Positions 9,860-23,177 are shown, numbered from the stretch's first letter. The stretch is 64,000 nucleotides of DNA from Letharia columbiana (GCF_014066305.1 NW_023501095.1:179001-243000), one strand, 5' to 3'. A program made the numbers and translations. The notes: generated by a model from the sequence alone, not told the origin.

Positions 9860-10600
9860 AAAAAGAGCTTATTAATAAATATTATAATAATTCGTTATTA
9901 AGATACTTTAGCGCTATAAAAACGTATAAGCTACTTATTTATAAATACTATTAAAACGAAAGTCTAAAGTAAGTTATCGACTATATTAAGATATATAACG
10001 TTTATTAACGAACTAAAGCTTCGCGATATCGTCTATATAGCGAGTTAAGCTCGCTTTCTATCATTACTAAATTATAGAAAAAAATTTCTATAGATTTTAT
10101 TATTAGCTTATTAGTGAGTAAGTATAAGAGTATTATCTACGATGCTATTCTAGTTATAATAAATCAATTTATAAAAATAATAAAATATATTTCTATATCT
10201 ATTATAATCGATACCGCTTAGCTAGTAAAAGTATTTCATTTTAAAATAATATATCGCTATAGTATATTAAACGATATTATTAATAATAAAGGCTCTATAT
10301 TTATTAATAGCTTCTAGTTTATCATTTACTTTCATTTCAAAATTAAGCGATATCTAAATATCGCCTTTTACTCGTAAACCAACGAGTAAACTAAGCGATA
10401 AAATTAGGTACTAGAATACTTCTTACGCGTATTCGCTAATAATAAGTAAAATATTTAAACGAAATAATTATTAATAGTAGAGTTCGCTTATATAAATAAT
10501 TAATATTCCTCTATTAAAATAATATTATTCTTTCTAATATATAAATATTATTATAAAATTCGTTAGAAGATTAAGAACGACTTCGTTAAGAAGAAGATAC
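9860..10600 (+). pseudogene. Gypsy copy A integrase relic
   Basis: The N-terminal zinc-binding part survives as fragments (KTYKLLIYKYYW, then DYIKIYNVY-RTKA, where Cys positions read Tyr). The catalytic core follows: SIDFIISLLVSKYKSI, ILVIINQFIKIIKYI, NDIINNKGSIF, then NE-TKR-N-VLEYFLR and EFAYINN. The first Asp of the DDE triad is visible in SIDF; the second reads Asn in NNKGSIF. Further downstream, LLPSMYKIYNVFHISLL (about 10850-10900) matches the post-core region preceding a chromodomain in many fungal Gypsy elements. Confidence 0.85.
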
Positions 10601-11425
10601 CCGCTATAAATAATAGAATAAAAAAATTATAAATATTAAGAGATAAGATAGTAAAGCGTTTTTATAGCGTAATTACGACTTAGTTTAAGTATTATAATAA
10701 AACGTATTAGTCTTAAAGCTATAAGATAAATAATTTAATAATATTAGCGACTAAGAATTTAAAGTAAAAATATCTAAGTAAAAAGTTATTTTATAAATTT
10801 ATAAAATTATTTTAAATTATAGATAAGATAGAGGCGTAAACGTATCGCTTACTTCTATCCTCAATATATAAAATCTATAATATCTTTCATATATTATTAC
10901 TTAAGTTTTATTATCTTCGCGATTATAGTAATATAGCGAAAGCCTTTATATAAATCTTCGATCTTATTAATAATAATAAGCTTTAAAAGATCGAAGAAAT
11001 TATTAATAAGATTAAATATAAGAAAGATATTTAATATAAAGTTAAATAAACTAGTTAAGGCGAAGAGTATAATTAATAACTATTAGATAATAAACTTATT
11101 AATACTAATAAGCTAACTTAAGTCTATAAATAAGCGAGTAATAAGCGAAAGTATTAAGTAATAAATAATAAGTCTCTTATTACTAAAGAGCTTAATTAAT
11201 TATATAAATTAATGGCGAGTAAGCGAAGGCGATAAAATAAGATATAATTATCGATTAGATTAGATATATTTCTAGATAATACTTATACTACGCGTATATT
11301 TCTTTATACTTATTATTATTAAGATATAGATTAATAAAATAATTATATTATTTAACTATCTATTAAACTCTATTATAGAGAAGATTTATCGTACTAGAAT
11401 ATATACTATTAATATAAACGTATTT

Positions 11426-11560
11426 TTACTTAAAGCAGCCATTAAAGAACTATCTAAAAATTCCACATTAGCGCTACTACTAAAAAAAGGTCGTTACTTA
11501 AGTATTCTCTATTATCTTAGCGTTAGAGATCGAATCGAGTTTATCGATTTAATTCTCTAA
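11426..11560 (+). pseudogene. Short conserved open stretch in the Gypsy 3' region, copy A
   Basis: A 44-codon stretch reads LLKAAIKELSKNSTLALLLK and goes on as a Leu-rich sequence ending in FIDLIL then a stop. The same stretch is present in copy B at about 41,312-41,446 with conservative differences. It lies downstream of integrase in about 1.9 kb of element sequence that has no recognised domain. It might be the end of an extra ORF; identity unknown. Confidence 0.35.
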
Positions 11561-13105
11561 TAAGAAGATAATTAAAGTATAATCTTTATATTAATATCCG
11601 TCAATATCCGCCGTATATTAACAAAGGCTCTTAAGCTTCTTCTCTAATAACTTATTTATTCCCTTAATCCCTTCAATTTCTTTATACGCTTATATACCGT
11701 TACGAGCTAATCTTAAAGATCTATAATTATAATAAAGACGGCCGAAGCTATCGCTATCGTATATTTCTATAATTTATACTATTAGATAATCTTCTTATTA
11801 AGCTTAGCCCGTTAATAAAATAACTTTCAAGATTATCTAGCGCGGCGATAGCGTTATATTAATTTTCTTATCTATATCTAAAGATATAGAGGAATTTTAA
11901 TATAGCGGCTAATATCGCGCCTTTCGATCTTATAATTATCGTAGAGAGGAGATTTATCTTAAATATATAAATCGTTATCTTAATAAAAGTAAGTTCTATA
12001 TAATAAATTAGATACTAGAACTTATTAATAAATATATATATGAAGTAATAATAATAGAAATAGTTAAGAATTAGTAGTCGCGTCTGCGAGATAATTATAC
12101 ACTTACTATTAAAGTTATTATTATTATTAAAAAAGAATATTATAGAATTATTAGTCTACGCACCAACGCGATTAATAATAATAAGATACTTATAATAAAG
12201 AGAAGTAGACTATTAATATAATAAGATATACTATATTTATATTAATATTAATATCGATATTATAGCGCTAAAGTAAGCACTTATAAGAGAGACGTTAGAA
12301 GTTATAAAGAATAAAAATAAATAATTTAAAGAGAGTTTTTATATTCTCTATTATAGCGCTAATATTAATGAATAGTACTTAATAACGTAGATAGTAATAA
12401 CGCGATAATATTTTACTACTATCTATTAAACCGCGTCGTCTAACTATTATTATTATTTCTACTATTATTAATTAATAATCGAGAATATTATCGCGAACGC
12501 GTCGCTCTACTAATTACTCCCTTCGAATCTCTATAATAAAGATTATTATTATATTACTTCGCTATAGACGCAATATACTATAAAAACGACGTTATCTATA
12601 GAGAAACTCTTCTTCCTTCTTTATCTACTAGATTTTCGAGATTTTATTATAAATTTCTAAATCTAATATTATTCGCTATAGGGGCTATTAACTAGCGCTA
12701 TAAAAACGCTAATACTAAATACATCGACTTACTATAGATTATTATTAACTAATATTATAAAAGCGATATTATTCTTAAAGATAATATTAATATTAGTATA
12801 TATAATAGAATAAGGTAGGGCTGAACTAGAAAACCTTGAATTTGTATGTGCAGCCAATTATTAATTCGTCAGGTCTACGCTTTTTGGTTAGACACCGCGG
12901 GTAAATAAATTAGCGTCCGTAACCATCAAAAATCTACAAAAATCTATGTGCAGAAGTCTTCCCCTCTGAAATAACCAGCTCCCTACGGATGCTATTACTT
13001 CATAATTTCGTAAATTATAGAGCTCGCTTTACGCTTTCTAACGCTGTAAAAATAATGAAGTTTGGTCTACTATTGATGAGTTAAACTGACATTCAAATAT
13101 CGTAG

Positions 13106-13712
13106 TCACACCAAATGCGTCCGGGACGGGGATCGGATAATAATCCTTCCACCTGTTTGTGTAACCATTCTTCTTCCACCATTCTACCAATTCTACCAAT
13201 TCCATCAATATGAACACAATCGTCTTCGGTACCCCTCGCCCAAAGGTTACTCAACGTTTCAGGCACGTATACCCCTTTTGCCCGCCTCTTAGAGCCCCTA
13301 CTGACGCCCCCAGGCCACCCCTCGGCGAATCCGCTACTGCTGGCAATCGAGGCCGCAAGCGAGCCCAACAGCTACCTACTACTGCTCATAAACGCGTTGG
13401 AAGGCCCTCAAAAAGAGCCCGAACGAATACGTCCTCCCCTACATACTCCTCCCAAGCCAGCGATGGTGCCTTCCAACCCAGCGATGCTACCTCCCAAGAC
13501 GCGTCTTCCTCCCCTACCTTCATCACCCTATTTTAAAGCCTCTCAACGCGTATTAGATCCTAAACACTTCAAGAAGAAGCTTCTGAAAATATAATAATCA
13601 CACCAGACGCGTCCGGGATCGGATAATAATCCTTCCACCTATTTGTGTAACCATTCTTCTTCCACCATTCTACCAATTCTACCAATTCTACCAATTCCAA
13701 TATGAACACATT
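13106..13712. repeat. About 113 bp direct repeat within family X copy 2
   Basis: Bases about 13106-13217 and 13598-13712 share TCACACCARAYGCGTCCGGG, then ATCGGATAATAATCCTTCC, and a run of CCATTCTACCAATT units, which is repeated twice in the first copy and three times in the second. Both copies are followed by ATATGAACACA. The intervening 380 bases carry the AT-hook-like frame. Confidence 0.75.
13210..13536 (+). CDS. Small Pro/Arg-rich open frame with AT-hook-like motif (108 aa)
   Basis: A 108-codon frame from ATG at 13210. It is rich in Pro, Ser, Thr and Arg, with KRVGRPSKRART at residues 61-72, which resembles an AT-hook (Gly-Arg-Pro core flanked by basic residues) that could bind the DNA minor groove. 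The start lies in the duplicated block, whose second copy also supplies an ATG but no long frame. It may be an exon or fragment of a captured or transposon gene. Expression is not supported by anything visible beyond the open frame. Confidence 0.3.
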   Translation: MNTIVFGTPRPKVTQRFRHVYPFCPPLRAPTDAPRPPLGESATAGNRGRKRAQQLPTTAHKRVGRPSKRARTNTSSPTYSSQASDGAFQPSDATSQDASSSPTFITLF

Positions 13713-13744
13713 TACCCTCGATACCCTCGCACTCAGTTGAATAA

Positions 13745-14629
13745 GAGGAGGATCTACAACAGGCGAATGCGGAGAACACTGCGGAGAACATTGCGGAGAC
13801 AGTCATCAGCAGCAGTAACACAACAGGCCTACTCTCCACGGTCTCACACCAGCCCGATACTCAGTAAGAGAAGGAACCACTGCAGCAGGTAAATGCGGAG
13901 AATATTGCGGAGACAGTCATCAGCAGCAGTGACACAACAGGCCTACTCTCCACGGTCTCACACCAATCCACTCAGCCAGTGCAAGAGAAGTCAATACAGC
14001 AGGCGAATGCGGAGAACACTGCGGAGAAACCAAGCGGCAACAAGGCCCCCCAGCACCAAGCACGGTTCCATATCAAATCATCACTTAACAAGCGGAGAAC
14101 ACCACTGCAACTTAGCCTATCATCCCCACTACATTAAGAAGTAAGAGGAGGAACTACAACAGGCAAATGCGAAGAACACTACGAAGAACACTATGAAGAA
14201 CACTGCGGAGAACACTATAAAGAACACTGCGGAGAAACCAAGCGGCAACAAGGCCCCCAGCACCAAAAACACGGCTCAGCTCTCCAAAATCCCACATCAT
14301 ATGCTCTCCACGGTTCTACATCAAATCATCACTCAGCAAGCGGAGAACACCACTGCAACTTGGCCTATCATCCCCACTGCATTGAGGAGCAAGAGGAGGA
14401 ACTACAACAGGCAAATGCGGAGAACACTGCGGAGAAACTAAGCGGCAACAAGGCCACCATCGTCAAGAACACGGCTCAGCTCTCCAAGATCCCACCTCAT
14501 ATGCTCTCCACGGTTCCACATCAAATCATCACTCCGGAACGATACATATTTGGACGAATTGAAACCGTCCGATATCTTGCTCTGACAGCTATTTCATTAT
14601 TCGAAAGATTTCACTGCGGTAGGAGATAA
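13745..14629 (+). pseudogene. Degraded gene encoding QQANAENTAE repeats
   Basis: The translation shows recurring units: LQQANAENTAENIAETVISS with SHQPDTQ, then LQQVNAENIAETVISSSDTT, then IQQANAENTAEKPSGNKAP, a frameshifted unit near 14150-14300, and EELQQANAENTAEKLSGNKA at about 14398-14457. Units are about 120 to 240 bases apart and drift by point changes, indels and stops (for example the stop just after SHQPDTQ and the TAA in EE-VRGG at about 14142). The last stretch (to 14629) stays open and ends in ALTAISLFERFHCGRR. It is the remains of a repetitive, Ala/Asn/Glu-rich protein; no known family recognised. Confidence 0.5.
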
Positions 14630-15095
14630 TGTGGGATTCACACCACTAATTAGCATGTTATCTCCATTTCTTTCCGGTATTTCGATACTTCTTACCATAA
14701 GGACATGGCCTTTCTCTGTTTTTTATGGGCAATTATTACGAATCAATCCTCCACACTCGATACACCTTCCTAATTAGGCCTTAACGCGCCTCTCTCCATA
14801 CATATATGTCTATATATAGGTTAAAAACGCATAGCAAGCGATCAGAGTTCGATTTGACTTAGAAAAATCCAACTCCATGAATTTAATTCATGGGCCTTTA
14901 CTTGTTATTATATAACATATTAATAACACGCCTACGGCGCGTAAGGGTTAATTCTATTACATTATTAAAACGATATCGTAATCTTAATAAATTAACTCTT
15001 TTCTCTTATTTCTCTATTAGAGTTTAAAGATTTTTTAATAAGCGTTCTATTTTTACTTAGACGCTTAAGAACTAGAGTCTAAAAGAGAAGATAAT

Positions 15096-15370
15096 TATTA
15101 GACCTAATACGTTATAAGCCTTAACGCTACTTACGCTAAGGCGCCGATATCGCATATTCTACGTTAGAGTTCCTTTTAGAGTTCAATTTTAATAATATAT
15201 TCTATATATCTAGAGATTTAGCGGATATAAATTTACTTCGCATATCTTAAAGTTTTAATATTCCTTAGAGATTAGTTCTACTATTAAATATACTATTAAA
15301 TTCTATAATAACACTACGTCTTTTATAGCCTATACTCGCTAGCTAATTATTAGTAGACTACGCCCTTATA
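15096..15370 (+). repeat. 3' LTR of Gypsy copy A
   Basis: 275 bases starting TATTAGACCTAATACG and ending CGCCCTTATA, followed by ATATC (15371-15375), the right target duplication. The preceding 14907-15095 is internal element sequence matching copy B 42674-42862. Confidence 0.9.
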
Positions 15371-15375
15371 ATATC

Positions 15376-18300
15376 TAAATTTCTTCGAAATTTATATATA
15401 TTAGTACTCGTTAAAGTATTAGATATCTTTTTTATAAAATTAAAATTAACTTTTTTAAATTAGAAGTTTCGATTTTTAAATAATTATATATATAAAGATA
15501 TAGCGAGTAATAATATATATAAATCTCCCTCTATAATATCTTGCGTTAGGGCTTTCTTCTAATTTATCGTATTTTTAAGATAATATATCTCGATTCTAGT
15601 ATTATCGTATAGACTATTAATAACTCTTATCGTCTTATATCTCTTATAATATTTTATATTAAGACTTTCTTTTAATTTATTATATTTTTAAAATAATATA
15701 TCTCGATTCTAATTTATTATATAGACTATTAACGACTTAAGAAAACTTTAAATAATAGCCTTTATTATAGACGATAGCGTTTTTTAAATTATAAGAAATC
15801 GCGAATTAGTTTAATAGTAGTCTTCGACGCTAGAATACTTAATTAGATACTTTCTAAAGCGTATTAACGTCTCTCTAATTAGAGAAAAGTCTACCCTCTC
15901 TTCTCTTTCTAATTACGATATTTATATACGTATTCTATAATTATAAAATCCTTCTTCGCTCGATAAACTCTAAAGATAATTTGAAAGTTATTTAAGTCGA
16001 GAAGAATATTTAAGTTAAGAAGAATATTCGAGTTAAGAAAGATATTCGGGTTAAGAAAAATATTTAAGTCGATTTTATCTATTATATATTTAATTCTATT
16101 TCTAATATTCTAAGATTTAAATTCTCGATATCTCTATTATCTTATAGTATAGCGTATATTAATCTTCTTTATTACTCTATAACTCTTATTTAGAAAATCT
16201 AAATTATAGATATTATTATATTAATTAAAGTTGATAAAGCTATTAATATAATAAAATTTTTTATCTTTTATCGACGTAAATATAATATATATACTTCTCT
16301 TAATACTTATAAGGCTATAGAATCGTTATTTTTTAAGAATTCTTAGATTTCGCGCTATTAATAACTACGCCTTTTTTATTTTTACTATATTATAATATTT
16401 CTAAATTTATTTATTATATTAATACTTAAATATCTTTATAAAAACACTCTATAAATAAGTCGATCTTTATCTAAAATCTCTATAAGCTAGATTTATTACT
16501 TTTACTACGACTAATACTTTCTCTATTAATTTCTTTAAAAGAACTTTATTAATATTAAAGATCTATTAATTATATTTATAGACTTAAACGTAATCTCTAT
16601 ATTATCTTTTTTAAAAGAATTAATCGATAGATCTATAGATAATAACGTCTTTAAATAGGCGAGCTATATCTAAAGAATCCTCTTCGAAAGCCTTTTAATA
16701 TCGAATATTAAAATAAATATAGATCGAATATCGACGTATTTATTTATAGTTCGTCTTATATATATCGATATTATTATCTCTCTTAAATAGATAATATTCT
16801 CTTAATTTTATTTAATCTATTTAAATAAAGATAATTAGAGCTTCGAGAAAAGTATTTAACTTTAATTATTTAATAATAATTTCTATTAATTATTAATAAC
16901 GACTATTATAATAATAAATCTATCTTATAATATTACGCTTTTTATTATCCGCCTATTAACCTTAGATATAAAGATCTAAAGAAGTTCTCGCCTCGATCTT
17001 CTTCTCTTTTTTTTATAATCTCTTAATTATAAATAATAACACTTCTATATCTTAATACTTAATAAGATTATATATTATAATTATCTTCTAATATACGATA
17101 TCGTAACGTATAATCTATTTAATATAGTTATTATACTTATTTATTAATCTATAATACTTTTTAAAGAATTTAATATATATCTTTTCTCTTATTTAAGTAG
17201 TTAATTTATTAAGTAAATTAAATAATTATATTATTTCGAATAAGTAATTAATACTATAAAACTTTAAGAAGTTAAAATAATCTTTACTTATCGTTTTATC
17301 TAGAGATCTATATACTCGAAAAACCTCTTTTAGTAAATTAATTCGGGCTAGGGTCGTAAATAGATATTAAATAGTATTATTATTATAAGAATAATATCTT
17401 ATTAATATAATAAGATTAAGAATAGCGCGATCTATATATAGCGTATTTAAATTTAATTTAATTAAGATCGATATAAAGATAGTTATTATCGTCCTCTATA
17501 GAATCTAGCTATTCTCTTCTATCTACTATATCTTTTTATTTAAAGACTTAATATATTTTAAATTAATATAGCTAGAGATCGCCTAAAAGCGAGTATTAAA
17601 AAGCTTATTTATCTTATTCTCTATCTTCGTAATTCTAATATATTTAATCTATTATTTAAATAAATAGTTTATAAATTTCTTAATTATTAAGAAGTATAGA
17701 ATATCGAAGTATTATAGTTAATATATATTAATAGTAAAGTAATTATCGATAAAAAGATAACGATCGTAGAGTATTATATCCCGTAAGTATTTCGATATTT
17801 TTTTAATATATCTCTTTTATAGTCTTAGCTACTCGACTATATACTCGAATATTTATTTAAAATATAGAATTAGAAAATATAATCGCTTTCTCTCTATAGA
17901 TGAGATTATATATATAAAATAATATCTATCGCTTAAGATTAAAGTAATTATTATTTATTTTTTATAATTTAATATTATAGTAGCTAATATTAAATAATAT
18001 CTTCGAGTTAAGTTATTTACGTATTATATATTAATACTATATTCGAAATATTCTTTAATTATTAAATATACTTTATTAGTAAATAGTATACCGCGAAAGT
18101 ATAAGAAGTTATCTTTAATTATTAAACTTAAGATATAGTAATAGATCTAGACCTTAACTTCTTTTTTTATAATAATTAATATTATTCTTAGAATCGCTAT
18201 ATTCGATCTACTATATACGCGTATTACGCGTTTTATTAAAGATTCTTAATTATAATATAAATTAATTAAGTATATTAGTTCTTATATATTTAAGAGAGAT

Positions 18301-20620
18301 AAGTTTTATTTAATATTAAAATAATAAAAACGACGATAGAGTTATTAGATAGTTTATTCTACGTTTTTTATTATTAATCTATAATATATATCTCGCTATA
18401 AACTCTTACTTTATTAGTATTTTTTTAGCGTATAAATTAATAATATAAGCTTATATTAAAAAGTTTATATATTAGAAACGCTTTAATAATATTTATAATA
18501 TTAAAGTAAATAATATAATATATCTTCGATCTTAATTCGAGTTTAAAGTTATAAATTTTAAAAGATTAACTAGTTTAATCGTCGTCGATATTATTATTAT
18601 ATATATTCTATATCTTATATCTTAATAATTTCGCGTTATTAAAGCTATAGTTATCTTAAAATCGCTATAAATAAATATCGCGAAAGAATTTATTAATATT
18701 ATCGTCGAAGAGTTTTAACTTAAAAAATTATAGCGCCAGCGTATAATCTTTTCGAGATTTAAATAAATTCTAAAAATTATTTATATCGAATATCGACTCG
18801 ACGTTTAACTTAGTTTAATAATTAGATATTAATTTTATTTAATTAAGAGACTTTAATTTAAATTATAATTTTATTAATCTCTTAGCGTCTCGCTCTTTTA
18901 GATATAATTCTATAGAATTAACTATTAAAGACGAAATTATAGTATTATAATTTAAATCTATTATAGAGATAAAGAGTATTATTATCTTATTATTTAGATT
19001 TATTATTTATATCGCATTTATTCCCTCTTCTTCTATCTTCTACTTATTTAATTATTATTATAATATTAAATTCGTAATTATATTATCTTCGAGTAAATAT
19101 ATATCTTCTTCTTTTATAATAATTAGAGCTATTAGATTATTAATACTATTAATTATATCGCGATTTATAATATCGAAAGACGCGTATAAAAAAATCGATT
19201 TTCGCTTTCTATAACCTCGTAAATATCTAGTAAGTTTATTATTATTTTTATATTATTTTTTATAAAAGCGATATACTCGATATATATTCTCTTATTTATT
19301 ATTAATTAATTATAAGATATATATTCTTTAGTAATCGATAATATATTAACGCTTTAACGAATATATATTACTACTCTAGTCTTACTTATTATAAAGTCTA
19401 ATTTTAACTTTATATTCTTTATAATTATATTAAAGATATTTATAAATCTATATATAAAAAATATCTTATATTAATAGATATTTATAAAAAGAAAGAGTCT
19501 ATAACGAGTTATCTAAAAGAGAGATACTTTTATTACTTTTAAACGTTTCTTCGTATTTAATATATATATAATTAAAGCGCTTTTATATATATAAAATTAT
19601 ATTTATATATTTACTCTAAAATAGTAAAATCGCCTATAGAGTATATAATTTAGAGATATACATTTTATATAAAAGAAATTAATTTTACTTTAATTTAAAT
19701 CGTTTAATTTAGATAATAATACCTCTAAAAATAATTTTAAGTATTATAAAAGAAATATATTAAGTCTATTTATTATTACTTATAATTTATAATTATTTTA
19801 TTATATTTAGCTAATTAATATATCTTTATATTAAAATAAAAGTCTTTTAAATATAAACGATTAAAGCTAAACGAATTATTAAGAGCTATATATATTCGAA
19901 GAGAAGATAATCTAATTAATCGATTTTTATAAATATAAAAAAAAAAGATTAATATATCTATTAAAAAAAATCGATTATCTACTAATCGATTAAAGAGTAG
20001 ATAAAAATTATATAGATATAATATTCATTAGCTGTTATATCTTACTATTACCTCTTATATTAAAGAGTTAAAATAAGTATTAATTTTCGAAATACTAATT
20101 ATCGAAGTAATTATTATTTATATCTAATATAATATAAAATCTTAGCGATATATATTACGATATAATATATCTATAGTATTATATTATAAAATAATATATA
20201 TATAAGATATCTCAATTAGAATTTCTATATTTAGAAGTAGTTATTCTAATTATTATTCTAATTAATAATTACGCTAAATTAATAAGATATAAAATTAAAT
20301 ATAATTATATTTTATTACTTTATATATATAAAAGAAAGTAAGTTATATCTACTAATAATAAGAAAAGCTTATCTTTCTCTAATATTAGTCGCGCGAAATC
20401 CGCTAATACTTTATAATTAAAGTTATTAACGATAATTTTATATATCTATTATATATTTTCGATATCGCTATCTAATATAAAATTATATATATTATAATTA
20501 TAGCCTTTTTATTAAATCGTTAATTTAGAAAAATTAATATATTTCTTAATATTCTCTTAAAAGTATTATAGCTTAATATAATAAGCTATATTTCTTTAAG
20601 CTATCTTCTCGCGATATATA
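15376..20620. other. RIP-degraded repeat DNA, unclassified
   Basis: No gene. The composition is that of mutated transposon DNA. A pair of about 120-base direct repeats lies near 15540-15730 (each with AATATATCTCGATTCTA and GACTATTAAYRAC). Some minus-strand stretches at 17-19.5 kb look coding-like but match nothing I can name. Bases about 20155-20245 are inversely repeated at about 32095-32180, possibly an LTR end. Confidence 0.4.
20155..20245 (+). repeat. Repeat segment inverted relative to 32095-32180
   Basis: The sequence around TTATATTATAAAATAATA followed by AAGATATCTCAATTAGAATT reappears on the opposite strand near 32095-32180 with few differences. These may be the same end of two oppositely oriented retroelements. 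Confidence 0.5.
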
Positions 20621-22780
20621 AAAAAAAGATTAAATATAGAAAGTATATAAAAGTATATTTAATAATTCTAGAATAAATTAATAATATCTATAATAATAAT
20701 TAGAATTAAGAATTAAATATATTTAAATAAGAGATAACTTTATATTACTTATATAATAGCGATAATAATAATTAAGATTAAAATATTAACTTAGATAGCG
20801 TAGCTTTTATAATAAACTTTTTATTATTATATATTAGATTAATTATATATAAATAAAGATTTATAATTTTATCTTTTAGATATAATTATATTTAATATTT
20901 TAAGATTTTTATAATAGCTTAATATTTATTAGTTAACGCGTTAATATTATTATATCTAAGCTATAATAGCGCTTATTATTAAATTCTATATTATACTTTT
21001 AAATAGTTTAAAAAATGTAACTTAATTATTAGCGCGTATAATAAAATTATTTTTAATACTTATATTTTATTTAGTTTCGATATTATTTATTTTCTTTTAA
21101 TTTAAACTCTTATCTTTATTTATATATATAATAATTCGCGTAATAAGTAAAACTTTAAACTTCTTTGTAATTACGCTCGCGTATTTTTCTTATATAATAT
21201 TATTAATATATAAATTTATTAAAATAATAATTAGAATTAGAAATTATTTATTATTTATTTATTATATTTTATCTAATTTATTTAAAAGCTTACTTCTATT
21301 ATAATAACGATATATTAATATATTTAATTTTATACTTTTTAATAATTATAGCGTAATTAATAATTAAGATATTAACTTTCTTTACTTTTTTAATTAATTT
21401 CTTCTTAAATATAAATATATTTATTCGCTATCGCGATCTCTTAATATTTTTATTTTAATTAAGCTTATTCTTTATTTTTTATTTTAATTAAAAGTTTAAT
21501 TATCATTTAATTAATTTATATTAAGACTCTTTAATATCGCTATTATTATTAATATTTAATATTTATTATAATAAATTATTAGACTTAATCTCTTCTACTT
21601 TAATTATTATAAAAAGATAAATTAATAAATATATATAAAAGAATTAAAGAGCTTATATAAATATTTATAAATATTAAATTATTCTTAATTTTAATTAAAA
21701 TTTATTTTATTAAAAAGTGCGTTAATTCTAATAAGTATCGATATTAAAAATAAAGAGAATATATATTACGCGCTATTTTAAATATATTATTATAGAGTTT
21801 AATTTAAAGAATAATTATTTTTATAAAGATAATAAGACTTAAAGATAAGAAAGTAAGAATAAAATATATAAAAATTTTAATAAGTTATAATAGTTTAATA
21901 TTAGTTAAATTAGATAAAGATAATTACTTACTAACTCGCTCTTTTAAATCTTTTATTCTTTTAATCTATATAAATTATAATAATAATTATAATTATTATA
22001 AAAGTAACTAAGATTATATTAGATAATAATACTTAATAAATATAATTCGCTTAAATTTAAATCTTTAAAATTAAAAAGAAAGTATTTTATTAATATTTAA
22101 TTTAAGCTAGATAATTTAAAGTAATTTAAAAATTTAATATACGCGATAGATATCTAAGCTTTTCTTTCTCTTCTTTTTTCTTTTTAAAACTTTCTTTTTT
22201 ATATTAATTCTTCTTATTATTAAACTATCTTCTTTATATATTAAACTTCTATTTAAATAATCTAATATTATTATAATAATATTAAAAGTATAACGTAGTT
22301 ATTAAATTATATATTTATTTTTTATTTTTTAATAACTTTAAATTAATACGTAGATAAATCGCGTAAAGAGCTTAATTTATATATACTTAATTTATTATTA
22401 ATAGCTTTTTAAAAAAGTTAATATTATTCTAGAATATTAGATATAGTATTAAAATAAAGAGTTTATTAGATATTATTATCGCTTTAATCGCTATTATTAT
22501 TACTTTAATAAATATTACTTTTATTTTAATAGATATTATCTTTATTTTAATAATATTAAAATATTAATAAAAATTAGATAATATATTCTTTTAATTATTA
22601 TTATATTTATTATATATAATTAACGTGAGCTATAGCTTAAGCTTTACGCGAGATTTATTATTATTAAAAATTAATTAATCTTATAATTTTAAAGCTTCTC
22701 TTTTAATATCTAATTTATTAAATTATATTTAATTAAAATCTATTAAAGCGCTATTATATTTAAAAATTCGCTTTTAAAGT
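20621..22780. repeat. Unknown repeat family R, copy 1 (about 2.16 kb)
   Basis: The segment recurs about 2.56 kb downstream (23178-25335), both starting at AGTATATAAAAGTA...AATTCTAGAATAAATT and ending near TTTAAAAATTCGCTTTTAAA. Part of it (about 21262-22165) recurs a third time at 60412-61322. All copies are RIP-mutated, so the family was once duplicated and recognised. No coding motif recognised on either strand; edges approximate. Confidence 0.75.
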
Positions 22781-23177
22781 ATTATATAAGATAATAGAAG
22801 TCTTTCTAATTCGTTAATTTAAGAGTAAATCTTTTATTATTATACTTTATAATTAGCTCTAATAATCTCTATTTAAATAAATATTTATCTTTATATAATA
22901 TATAAAAAGCGAGTTATATTATAGAAAAAGAATTTAAATCTTATAATTATCTTAACTAAATTATTTAAATTAAAAATAAAAATATATTTATCTTTATATA
23001 ATTTAGCTAATTTATTAATTAATTATTATATATATAATTATAAAATATAATTATATATTATTAATTATTTTAGTAATTATAAAAAGTATAAAAGAAATAA
23101 AATTATATAATTAAGTATTTATAAACTTTTCTCTTCTAAGTATTTATTTTAATTTAGAGTTTAATCGCTATTTAATT

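Larger units (their letters stand above)
12803..14906. mobile_element. Insertion element family X, copy 2 (2.1 kb) inside Gypsy copy A
   Basis: Alignment with Gypsy copy B shows the element sequence is continuous there, so 12803-14906 is an insertion. It is flanked by AGTATATA (12795-12802) and ATTATATA (14907-14914). The first 128 bases and last 30 match the copy at 5129-5715, while the middle is unrelated and of normal base composition. CA and TG are frequent, so it arrived after RIP of the host Gypsy. The interior holds an AT-hook-like open frame, a duplicated about 113 bp block and a degraded repeat-protein gene. This looks like a non-autonomous element that has captured gene-derived DNA (inference). 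Confidence 0.65.
6130..15370 (+). mobile_element. Ty3/Gypsy retrotransposon copy A (RIP-inactivated, interrupted)
   Basis: A full-length element with 275 bp LTRs at 6130-6404 and 15096-15370 and ATATC on both sides (6125-6129, 15371-15375). Without the insertion at 12803-14906 it is about 7.1 kb, matching copy B at 36015. LTRs now begin TATTA and end TATA where TG and CA would be expected, which is what RIP does to CA/TG. Order of domains on the plus strand: gag with a degraded zinc knuckle (about 7425-7480), protease region, reverse transcriptase, RNase H, integrase. That order (RT before integrase) is the Ty3/Gypsy type. All frames are riddled with stops. Confidence 0.92.
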
